64,000 bases of DNA, from assembly GCF_046630445.1 (NCBI RefSeq), contig NC_092341.1, forward strand, positions 2,890,001-2,954,000. The letters are read 5' to 3'. Origin of the DNA: Rutidosis leptorrhynchoides (lineage: Eukaryota > Streptophyta > Magnoliopsida > Asterales > Asteraceae). Under the pieces are notes generated by a model. That model had not been told where the DNA came from, ran no database searches, and saw only the letters and a program-made list of their open reading frames with translations. Of this stretch, positions 24,332 through 35,700 are shown piece by piece. Position 1 is the stretch's first letter. Every line of letters starts with the position of its first letter. Position numbers and translations under genes: made by a program.

Positions 24332-26745
24332 TAAATGATAAAATTAATAATAATAAATATACTAATAATACTTATAAGACTAATGATAATAATAATGATA
24401 ATCTTAATAATAACAATAATAATTGTAATAATAATAATAATAAGAATAATAATAAGTTTGAAAAAAAAAATGAGAACTACCTTAAAAGCCTTTAATAAAA
24501 AGAATGCACCAAGTGATGATCGAACCCGAGACCTCTCGGTTAGCTGCTAACACGTAATACCATCCCACTGTTATGACATTTCTGTTTTAACACCTATCTT
24601 ATTTCCATTTAACCCGTAATTTCTTCTTCTAATCACAATCTCTTGGTCCAACAAACATAAACAAATCTGGCCCAACTATTATAATTCGACCCAGAAATAT
24701 AGCAGCCCTAAATCAATTCGTTTTTCAGCCCAATCAATGATTAAATCAAGTCTGATATTGAGTTGTGTTTCATTGACTCAAATTGGAACTGGAAACAGTA
24801 AAAAATTAATATATAACCGGTTACGACCTTGGTTCTTCATCATCATCATATCATGTTCATCGTCGTTTACTCGCATCATCATTCGATCATCATCATGACA
24901 CCATAAGTTCTTCATTATCATACATAGTCGTCATCATCTATACTCGAATCATTACATTATCAAACATTTTCATCCTACAATATCGCCACCATAATTATAC
25001 TGGAACATGAAGTCGTCAGGTAATCCTCATCATACTTTATCGTCATCACCAACTATAGGGTTCATCATTATTAAGGACTCTGTTATCATCTCCAAAAAAA
25101 AAAGGTGACAGTTTTGACCCAACATGTAATGAGTATCCGATTTCCAAAATAGAAAAAAAAAATGAGGTGTCCCACCTCTACTTCACCAACCGAAATATTT
25201 CCCTTTACAAAGCAAGTGGGTGATTAATTATACCCTAAGAAATTGTGAGTGGGGATGTTTGTTTAATATTGGTCGGCCACCAAGGGAAAGGAAAGACTAG
25301 TAAGCGAAAAAAAATAAAAATAGGAAGATATTATCTTTGTTCATAACACGCGTATTTCATCATTCATGTTTAAGATTTTATCACCTTATTGTTCAGCTTC
25401 TCGAAAGGGAATAGCTATAGCAGCTGTTCACGAAAATATTGGAGGTTAAAGGGGTGTGTTGATTATGGTGATCGACTCGAAACAGCAACAGGAGAAACAA
25501 CGTACAGAGATGGCAACAAAAGATCGTGTTTTGTTCTTGGCCTTGGTTCATCATCAACAACTAGGCTTTCGATTATGAAACCGTGATCGAGTCAAGATTT
25601 TGTGGGTTTGTTGAAGGTAAAAAAAATAATAATAATAATAAAACAACATTCATTAGTAATCGATGATGATATTTTCGTTTATGTTTATGTGGGTTTATGG
25701 TGATTTGTGGTTGTGGAAAGTGATCGAGCATACGGCTGTGGAGATGGAATAGGGTGGAGGTTGTGGGTGTAGTGACAACCGACGGTGACTCTTGGTGGCC
25801 GAAGGTAGTGGTGAAAGTGGCGGTGATCAACTAAGAGAGAGAGAGATGAGAGAGGGGTGGTTGTAAATTGATGTTGGGGGTGAGAAGTCGACTGGAATTG
25901 TTAGCGACTTGTGAGTACTCGTTTGGTGTATAGCAGTTTATGAATTTACATAGAATTATTCAAGCAGACAAATTTAATAAAGGTGAAATTGACCCTAAAC
26001 AGATTTTGTTTGTGGTACATGTAAATATTCGTTCAGTACAAGATTAGAGACAAGATTCTCAATCAAAAACAGTTTGATTGCTATGTTAACTGATCCCATT
26101 ATTTACCTGATCATATAATCCGTATTATTAAATAGTTAAGTAGATTAATAATAATATTATTAATAATAATATTAATAAAAATACTAATTTTATAAATAAT
26201 ACTAATAATAATAATTAATAATAACATTAACAACTATGATATTAATAAACAATAAAATTAAAAAAAAATGATATTATCAACAATAAAAATGAAGAATTGT
26301 ATTATTTATATGATAATATTAATAATTAATAATGACTTTAATAATAATGTAATTATATTTATAAAAGTAGTAATATTAATAATAATAATAATTATAATAG
26401 TATTTATCATAATAACAAATAATACTTAAATTACAACTAAATAATAATTTTGATCATTCTTATAGAAAGATTTATATTTTTAGTATTTATTTTGTTAATC
26501 AAAATCTTAAATCTATTAGAATTTTAATATTTAACATTTGCTAATATTACCAATAATGATATTAGTAATTATGAAAGTAGTAATAATATAATTTGTTATT
26601 ACTATTATATTTTTAACTTGTAATTATATTTAATATATTTATTTTATAATTTATTACTTATGTAACATTTACTAATTATGTATAATTGAATATTTATACA
26701 TTATATCTATATTACATAATTATATAAAGGAATCACATATTTTGT

Positions 26746-26829
<84 letters not shown>

Positions 26830-27112
26830 ATATATATATATTCATGTTAATATCAACTTAATTATTCTGTATTTTATTTTACATGTTTAATTCTAAATGT
26901 TTAAATTATATCTTATAATTTCAAATTAATATAACATTACATTTTAATATATACATGTTTAGTGAATCGTCGGGCATAGTCAAAGGTTAATTGAATATAT
27001 GAACATAGTTCCAAAAACTTTTCGAGACTCAATATTACAGATTTTGCTTATCGTGTCGGAGACATATAAAGATTAAAGTTTAAATTTGATCGGAAATTTC
27101 CGGGTCATCACA
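22984..27112 (-). repeat. 5' LTR of element E
   Basis: 4129 bp, the partner of 14587-18772. It includes a long (TA)n tract at about 26750-26842 and a TAA tract at 24275-24330. Frames at 23126-23374, 23660-23893, 24335-24550 and 25389-25830 are LTR shadows, several repeated in the other copy. Confidence 0.92.
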
Positions 27113-28849
27113 CTTGCTCCGTATATTACCTTTCGGCAAACTATTGTCCGGTTGTAAAGGACAGCGTTGAACAAGCAACTGTTAAGGCAATGTCCCCTGA
27201 CATGCTTTTAATTATGGTCTATAACATATCGGATGCAATTACTATCCTTGGTAGGAGCAATAGTAAAGCTCACCCTTAAAATTTTTCGGTCTGGCACAAG
27301 GTCCTGTCTTTGACCATGCTATGCAACCACCGTTCTTACGGTTGACACCTGATTTGGTTCAGGTGACCTAATGAATTTCAGGTGAATTCCTAAGATTTTA
27401 CGTTCAATGGTAATGAACGCATTGAAAATGGGTTTTCAGAAAACAAATCGGTTTGAGATTTTGATCAAAATATTTTCTCGTTCAAGCTCGAGTTTAGATA
27501 TCATCGAATTCCATGAGTTTGTAATTCTCAATCTTTAAGGTCAATCTCTAGGATTGAGTAATATCAGTCTTAAAAGCTGATTTTTGATCTTTAAGGAGAT
27601 TATCCTTTCTGGGGGTCTGATTCATTAGTCTTATCAAGCTAATTTGCACGGCGTCCTCCCCATTTTATGAGACAGATCATCTCATGGTTAGGATAAGTCT
27701 GACCACTTTGCGACCCTATTTTATGCTGAGGTCCATGGATTTCCTGCTTATTTTAGTGATGACTTTTCTAGATTTTTCGTCAACCTACATCTGGTCTGGA
27801 CGACAACTTTATGACCTAAATCAAGAAGCGCGTTTCTTTTTCGGAAGACTTTACTTCCTTTTAATGATGGAATTGATTCATCGTGTAGATCCATCTTTCT
27901 TACAGTAAATCAGGTAAAACTTTTTATTTTAGTCCAAAGCAAAAGTATCTTCAATTATTTGTTACAGAAATATGTGACATATGTTTAAATTAACTTGGTA
28001 AATTTTCTCACACTTGGCTTTTATTTTCTTTTATTTACCTTTTTATTGTCCTCTATTCTATTTTAAATGAATTCTAACATTTTGGTTTGTTTCTCAATTT
28101 ATGTCCTTTCCGAGGTAACAATAATTTCGGTGTTAACACCTAGTTTTATCGTTCATAAATATGTATAAACATGATTTTGAATTCATTTAATTGAAAATTT
28201 TGAAAAATTTTACTAGAATTGTGTAGTCAGTATATAAGACTAGGGCTGTTCTTTATTATCAGAGAGCACTAGATTCTAATACAACTACTGCGTTACTAGT
28301 ATTTTTAATGGTAACCAAGTGTTTAAATCAAAAAAAAATTTAAAATCTGAAAGAATTTAACCCCTTCCCACACTTAAGATCTTGCAATGCCCTCATTTGC
28401 AAGAAATCAGTAACAATTTAAATTATTGAGGGTGATTAGCGTAGAAAAATGATTAAATTTTACCAAAGTTTCCAAACATATTGGCGTTTGCTTGCTGAAT
28501 GATAAATGATGCACATCATTTGTTCATTCCATCTTGTTGTTTCATCACATTTGTTTTTCATTTTGTCGTCAAAACTAGCTTTTGCTGAACTTAATGCCAG
28601 TCTTTGAAAATGCGCTGTTTTACCCTGTTTTGTACAATCGACAATATACATACATACAAATATAAACATGCATGGCAATTTGAAATGGGACTTAATATCC
28701 CACTTTCAAATCCTAAATGTGAAATATTAGTACACAATAATAATAAAAATGATAAAAATTGCATAAATATATCCAATAACATAAGTTTAAACATGAATAA
28801 TTAAAAAGATAAAAATATAAAAATCATAAAAATAACCAATGGAACTAAA
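27113..28849 (-). other. Element D 3' region, resumed after E
   Basis: Starts with the right CTTGC duplication. Downstream (on the - strand) of the ATHILA-type ORF, it is non-coding. It contains one copy of the dispersed hairpin block (28129-28140, perfect palindrome GGTGTTAACACC preceded by TTTC). Short frames at 27684-27908 and 28460-28804 lack recognisable domains. Confidence 0.6.
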
Positions 28850-31052
28850 TCAGTCTGAATAAGGGTTCCAGTTCATCTCGTCAGGTGGGTTCCATTGTTG
28901 GTTATAGGTGTTCTGATAGGCTTGGTTATAGTCATACCGGTTAAAGGGTTGTCGGATGTCAGGGTTGTGTGGCGGAAAATGAGCAGGTCGAGTAGGCACG
29001 TAATTATTTGGTACCTGATATGATAGCTGGCTCATGATTTGGTGCTGATGAACTAACCAGCTATCGTGTTGGCGTCGCCTATAATCCTCGTATACTCGCT
29101 CGGAGTTCCACTGCTCATACATACTATATCTGGCCGCGCTCGTCATTGCTTCCTCATCTATACGAACGTGAACGTCAAGAATAGCATCTCGTAAGACATC
29201 CCTAATGTCTTCCGCCTCCTCCATTTCCTCGTCTGAGCCCCTTTCTACCTGTGGATGAGGGCCCTCATAGAGTACTGCCTGGTTGCGTCTACTTTTCAAT
29301 ACCTTAGCACCCACATAAACTTTCAATCCTAAAGGCTCAACCTGTTCTCTACAAAGCTGTAATGGACCCCCTTGGTTCCTATCAACACCTAAATACTCTC
29401 CAATGAGAGTAACAAAAATACCTCCTCCTATTATACTCCCGTCCTGCATTCCTTCTACCATTTTAGATAAATAGAAACCAACGCAGTAAGGGATATTGAC
29501 AAAGCTTATAGGATCCCGAATACACTTTAGGTAGAATAAATCATGTAAGGTTATTTTTTCTTTATTGTTACCTCTTTGTGTAATCGAGTTAGCCAAAAAT
29601 CTATGAATGATATGAAGCTCGGCTCTGTCAATATGTGTATAGGAGTGTCCTCTCGCTCATGTAAAAACATCAAAATGTGACATACGCCTCCAAATGGCGT
29701 CAGCGTCAAAGTTGCTATCTACCCTTTCACCATAATGAATCAAATTTGTACAATCGGGTAGTAGCAACTCACCAGGAGTATATATCTGTAAAGCCCTGGC
29801 CATGTCCAGCATGGACATTCTGTACATCCTATTGCCAAGGATAAACCTAAGAAATCTTCTATCATCTATTCTAACTATATTTGTATCAAGTGATACAGTA
29901 CTCATGAGCTCAACACACCATTCCTTATATACAGGTCTACGAATGGTGAAAAGACGTTCCCAATCTGTAAAAGAAGAGTTCCCGTACCTCTGAATCAGTA
30001 GCAGTCTGACTCTATTAGCTAGCTGAACTCTTTCCAAAGGATCCCAATCGATTACCCTTGGCACCTCTACATTTTTAGTTACTAATCTGAATTTGTTCCT
30101 TTAATATGTCTCGTAATCCCTCCATCTTCTATCAAATCTCAGATTAGGATGCAAAGTGTGCTCAGGAATCGTTGGGTATTCTACTGGCGGCCTCATCGGG
30201 AATACTATGAATTCATTAACAAACTGTACCGGATCATAATAAGGTACGTGTTGATCAGGCTGTTGTTGTGGTTCCTGTTGTGGTTCTTGTTCGGGTTCTG
30301 GCTCGTGTTGCATTTCTGGTTCTGGTTCTGGTGCTGGAGCAGGTCGTCTAGATGATGATGCTCCTGAACCTTCAGTATCGGCTTTCTGCAAAACACATTA
30401 AACACAAAATTTGTGCATCCAAATATGCATTAGTGTTAGCAAAATAATAACTTAAAACAATCACAATAACATGTTAAATCAAAATTAAACTTATACATAT
30501 TTTCACAATTTTTACAATTATATACTTTTTCAAATAAGTACATATGAAAATGTAGACAAAGTTCATAAGCATTTAACTCAAATAACATGTCAAAATAGTC
30601 ATTACTAACAATTAAACAAGTCTCAAATGGCAAATATATCAAATTAATCAAGTTCATGAATTTTCGCCTAAAAAGTCCACTTTAATCTTTAAAAATCATG
30701 TTTAGGATCAATGTTTGGATCATTTAACTACCTAAAAATGTTACACTACTCAATTTAGCAATAATTCATGACAAAAATCGGCCATAACCTGTTTATCTCA
30801 AAAAGCCCCAAATTGCTCAAGAACACAAACCCTAGATTTCTAAAAATTTTGAAGTTTTTGGCTTCAAATCATGTTAAATAGCATCAATCTAGGTTATACA
30901 TGCATAAAATACTAACAATTTAACACTAATTACACTAGAAATTAACAAAATTGCATTAGGTAAAATATTGGTAATTATCACAAAAACTAGGAATTTATAG
31001 AGTTTAGGGGTGTAATTTTTACCTTTTTGCTGAAGAATGAGAATCTAGGCAT
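28850..31052 (-). pseudogene. ATHILA-type ORF after pol, two exons, two nonsense codons
   Basis: Exon 1 is 31052-31023 (MPRFSFFSKK) with donor AAG|GTAAAA. Exon 2 starts at 30385 after TTTTGCAG and keeps phase 0, giving KK|KADTEGSG, then a Pro/Glu/Gln-rich stretch. The frame continues to 28850 in one register, with TAA at 30101-30103 and TGA at 29657-29659. The core (VIDWDPLERVQ, MARALQIYTPGELLLPD, GHSYTHIDRAELHIIHRFLANS, PYCVGFYLSKM) resembles the ATHILA ORF-1 family of plant elements. Athila elements carry an extra, sometimes 'envelope-like', ORF here. No signal peptide or transmembrane segment is visible in this frame. The intron is about 637 nt (30386-31022). Confidence 0.65.
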
Positions 31053-32180
31053 GATTAGAGCAAAAAATTTGATGAATTACGGTGGAAAAATGATAAAATT
31101 TGAGAGGATTTTGAGTGTTTTTCGTTTATGTGTGTGTATTGTGGTGAGGAAGAACAGCTCGCTGGTTCTTTTGAGTCTAGCCAGATTTCCAGCTCCATGC
31201 GATCGCATGGAGTTGGAGTGCAATACCCATGCGATCACATGGGTATCCGGGAACAGTACTTTGGCCTTTTTTTTTTATTTATAAAACCTTATAACTTCTA
31301 AAACATATAATTAATAAAATTCTAAAAATTTTGTTTCCTTTAGGGGCGAAGGCATTTCGGATCGTTGTCCTAGTCCGTCCCTCGACAAAAATTTTAAAAT
31401 TTGTCACTTTTAAGCGCGGTTTTAAAAGCAAAGATTTTTGGGTTTTTTTAATGTTTTTGGCATACTTTAATTCAATAAGATTAAAAATAATGATAATAAA
31501 AGTTCTCGTCTCTCCTTCGGGTAAAGCAATTTCGGTTCAACGACCTAGTCTTCAACTCACGACGAATTTTAAAAATCACATTTTTAACTTACGGAATAAA
31601 GTAAATTTTTGTTTTTAAATTCACACCAAACTTAAATTCAAAATGCATAAAATTAAAAATTCATATTAAAAATTCACAACAAACTTAAATTATATTTTTG
31701 TTTTTATACATACAAACTTATATTAAAAATATTAATTTTTCAAATATTTACAATTTTAAATATATATTAATTTTAACAAGTTTACAGTATTATTTTAATA
31801 TTAATTTTAAAAACAAAATAAAAATAAAATTAAAAATCTTTTTGGCTTTTATCCCACTTTAATCAATCAAATATTATCAAAAATATACGCCCCTCTTTTC
31901 GGTAAAGTAATTTCGGTTACATAACCTAGTTTAACTCATGACGAATTTTTGAAATATTTTGGGTTGATTGATTAAAGATATTTATACCTTAAGAATAAAC
32001 GTTAAATTTCGCAGTGATGTAATAAATTTTTGTATGATATCAATAATTTCGGTCGCAAGACCTAATTTTATCGAATATCAATTTAATACTTTATAGCGAA
32101 CAAATTAGCGTTTATTATCAAAAGGTTAAAAATAAAAATAAAAATAAAAACTGTACAAACTTACATGTGAAATATATTTC
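31053..32180 (-). promoter_or_regulatory. Region between pol-side ORFs and the ATHILA ORF: palindromes, TATA-like box, hairpins
   Basis: No gene. A palindrome pair lies at 31193-31212 (perfect) and 31226-31245 (one G-to-A change), flanked by TTTATAAA at about 31278. Four copies of a 12-base hairpin block occur at 31359-31370, 31534-31545, 31915-31926 and 32051-32062, each preceded by ATTTC or TTTC and followed by TAGT or TAAT. On the - strand this could be the leader and promoter of the spliced ORF that follows. Confidence 0.5.
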
Positions 32181-32597
32181 TTAGTGATATGCTCTAGCCC
32201 ACTCATAAGATAGTCGGACTAATTGATTTTCCATGGCTACATAGGCGTAACCTCGAATATTTAACGTTTTTTCTTCTAAACATATGAACGGTCCGTCTCT
32301 GCATAAAGTAACAAATTCGGTATTTGAATAGGTTTGATTATTTGAACATTTACCTTCGTGTGACCATTTTCCGCATTTGTGACATCTTTCAAGGTGTCGT
32401 GCTCTTCTTTTTGCTGCAGATTTTGATTTTCCTTTACCAAATTGTAACTTATTATCTTCGCATCTGGATTCTTTTCTTACTCCGTCCAATTTACCTCTGA
32501 TTAATGATACTAATTCACTTGAAAGTGTGTCATTATTACGTTTAGTGATCAAAGCGTGTAGCATTAGACCATGGTTTAATTCACAGGAAGTCTTCAT
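32181..32597 (-). CDS. Small CCHC-like zinc-knuckle ORF between pol and ATHILA ORF
   Basis: 138 residues, intact. It starts MKTSCELNHGLML, has a basic segment (GKGKSKSAAKRRARHLER), and then CHKCGKWSHEGKC, a CX2CX4HX3C knuckle that is one residue shorter than the retroviral CX2CX4HX4C form. The C-terminus (TEFVTLCRDGPFICLEEK...LSYEWARAYH) has no match I recognise. It is about 170 bp downstream of pol on the same strand. Basic plus knuckle suggests nucleic-acid binding; alternatives are a duplicated piece of gag or a captured host fragment. Its lack of stops in an otherwise decayed element is notable, but it is short. Confidence 0.5.
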   Translation of the reverse strand: MKTSCELNHGLMLHALITKRNNDTLSSELVSLIRGKLDGVRKESRCEDNKLQFGKGKSKSAAKRRARHLERCHKCGKWSHEGKCSNNQTYSNTEFVTLCRDGPFICLEEKTLNIRGYAYVAMENQLVRLSYEWARAYH

Positions 32598-32769
32598 TTC
32601 GTAAAACCTAAAAAAAAATAAAAATTTAGAATGGGGGGAGAAGACTAGTTCTTTAGGGTCTGCTAGGGAAAGACCATTCGGATTCCATTTTCGAGAACTA
32701 CACGAAAACAGAAAATCTAACTCTAACAGAAATACATATTATCCTTTAAAGACTTGATTCTCCCCACAC

Positions 32770-35700
32770 TTAGTTAGCTGTGGTGTTGAAATTGTGATTA
32801 ACTTCGTTGTCGACTTCCATCGGACTATCTATGTAATGTTTAACTCTGTGACCATTAACCTTAAATTCAATCCCATTTGAATTTATTAATTCTACTGTTC
32901 CGTACGTGAAAACTCTTTTAACTATGAATGGTCCAGACCATCTTGATTTCAATTTTCCAGGAAATAGCTTGAATGGTGAATTAAAAAGAAGAACTCTGTC
33001 TCCTTCTTTAAATTCTTTTAAACTTCTGATTCTTTTATCATGCCATTTCTTCGTTCTTTCCTTATAGATTAACGAATTTTTGTATGCTTCATGTCTTAAT
33101 TCTTCTAATTCATTTAATTTACTTAATCGTAGACGTCCAGCTTCATGTAAATCAAGATTACATGTCTTCAAAGCCCAAAATGCTTTGTGTTCAATTTCTA
33201 CTGGAAGATGACATGCTTTTCTGTAAACGAGTCTAAAAGGTGTGGTTCCAATTGGAGTTTTGTAGGCTGTTCTAAAAGCCCAGAGTGCATCCTCCAATTT
33301 AATGGACCATTCCTTTGGATTTGATCCTACGGTTTTCTCTAGAATATGTTTTAATGCTCGGTTGGTATTTTCAACTTGTCCACTTGTTTGTGGATGATAT
33401 GCGGTAGAGATTTTATGAGTTACTCCATATCTTTTAAGAACTTTCTCAAGTTGATTATTACAAAAATGAGTTCCCCGATCACTTATTAAAGCTTTCGGTG
33501 TTCCAAACCTTGCAAAAAGAAGTTTTAAAAAGTTGACTACAACTCGTGCATCGTTAGTTGGGAGAGCTTGTGCTTCCACCCATTTAGATACATAATCAAT
33601 GGCAACGAGAATATAGAGATTATTATGAGATTTTGGAAATGGACCCATAAAGTCAATACCCCAAATGTCAAATACTTCACATACTTGAATGACATTTTGT
33701 GGCATTTCATCACGTTGACTTATTTTTCCGGCCCTTTGACAAGCATCACAGGATTTGCAAAGAAGGTGTGCGTCTTTGTAAATTATAGGCCAACATAATC
33801 CAGCATCATAAACTTTTCTTGCTGTGAGTTGAGGCCCATAATGCCCTCCTGTTGGTCCTGTGTGATAATGGTTTAAGATTTTACTAGCTTCCTCCCCGAA
33901 TACACATCGGCGTATTATTCCATCTGGACAACTTTTAAACAAATGTGGATCTTCCCAGAAATAGTGTTTTATATCACTAAAGAATTTCTTTCGTTTTTGG
34001 TACGATAATCCTTTTTCAAGGAATCCACATACTAAGTAGTTTGCATAGTCTGCAAACCATTGAATTTCATTATAATCTATCTTCAATAGATATTCATCAG
34101 GAAAGTTGTCTTGTATGGCCGATTCATTTAGAACTTCTAATTCGGGATTTTCAAGACGAGAAAGATGATCAGCGGCGAGATTTTCTACTCCCTTTTTATC
34201 TCGGATTTCAATATCAAACTCTTGTAAGAGTAAGATCCAACGGATTAATCGTGGTTTAGCATCTTGTTTCGAAAATAGGTATCTAAGAGCAGAATGGTCG
34301 GTATAGACCACCGTTTTAGCTAGAACGAGATATGATCGAAATTTGTCAAAAGCAAAGACAATAGCAAGGAGTTCTTTTTCAGTAGTTGTGTAATTTGTTT
34401 GTGCTCCTTGTAACGTCTTACTAGCATAATATATAGGTTGAAATCGTTTTTCAATCCTTTGTCCTAAAACGGCTCCCATTGCAAAATCACTTGCATCGCA
34501 CATAAGTTCAAAGGGTAGATTCCAATTTGGAGTTATCATGATCGGCGCATTAGTGAGTTTTTCTTTAAGAATATTAAAAGATTTGATGCAGTCATCTGAA
34601 AAGATGAATGGAGCATCCTTTTCTAGGAGTTTATTCACAGGAGTGGCAATTTTAGAGAAATCTTTTATAAAACGTCGGTAAAAACCGGCATGCCCTAGAA
34701 AACTCCTAACTCCTCTAACATTGGTGGGATGTGGAAGTTTAGCAATTACATCTACTTTAGCTTTATCCACTTCAATTCCTTCCTTTGAAATTTTATGACC
34801 AAAAACGATGCCTTCTTTAACCATGAAATGGCACTTCTCCCAATTAAGCACTAGATTTGATTGTTCGCATCTAATAAGCATTCGTTCAAGATTAACTAGA
34901 CATGTTTCAAAAGTATCCCCGAAGATTGAAAAGTCATCCATGAAAACTTCCATGCATTCTTTTATCATGTCGTGAAAAATCGCCATCATGCACCTTTGAA
35001 AGGTTGCAGGGGAGTTGAAAAGTCCAAATGGCATGCGTTTGTAAGCAAAAGTACCATAAGGGCACGTGAATGTGGTTTTATCTTGGTCTTCGGGTGCTAT
35101 TGGAATTTGAAAATATCCCAAAAAACCATCAAGAAAACAATAGTAACTATTTCCGGCTAATCTTTCCAACATTTGATCAATGAAAGGTAAGGGAAAGTGA
35201 TCTTTTCTGGTGGCATCATTCAATTTTCTATAATCAATACAAACACGCCATCCTGTTACAGTCCTAGTAGGAATAAGCTCATTTTTCTCATTTGTGATGA
35301 CAGTCATGCCACCCTTCTTAGGCACGCATTGAACTGGGCTTACCCATGGACTATCAGAGATTGGATAAATTAAACCTGCATCAAGCAGTTTAATAATTTC
35401 TTTTTTAACAACATCTTGCATATTAGGATTTAGTCTTCGTTGGCGTTGCACATATGTTTTATGACCTTCTTCCATAAGGATTTTATGTGTGCAATACGAA
35501 GGACTTATTCCTTTAATGTCATGAATCTTCCATGCAATAGCTGGTTTATAAGCTTTTTACACAGAAATGAGTTGAGATTTTTCATTATTAGTAAGAGAAG
35601 ACGATATTATTACAGGTAATTCAGATTCACCATGTAAATAAGCGTATTCCAAATGGTTTGGAAGTGGCTTTAACTCTAATGTCGGTGGTTCTTCTATCGA

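Larger units (their letters stand above)
14587..27112 (-). mobile_element. Element E: complete non-autonomous LTR retrotransposon nested in D
   Basis: LTRs of 4186 and 4129 bp (14587-18772 and 22984-27112) with ends TGTGATGACC...CGTTTCA on the - strand and duplication CTTGC on both sides (14582-14586, 27113-27117). The 4.2-kb internal part has the tRNA-Met primer site, a decayed gag-like ORF and two PABP-derived fragments. It has no RT, integrase or protease frame. Structure and internal relics match element A. It is younger than D, which it interrupts. Confidence 0.92.

Noticed and set aside
30149-30355. Trp/Phe-rich hydrophobic + strand frame
   Set aside because: Reverse reading of the Pro/Glu/Gln-rich part of the ATHILA ORF.
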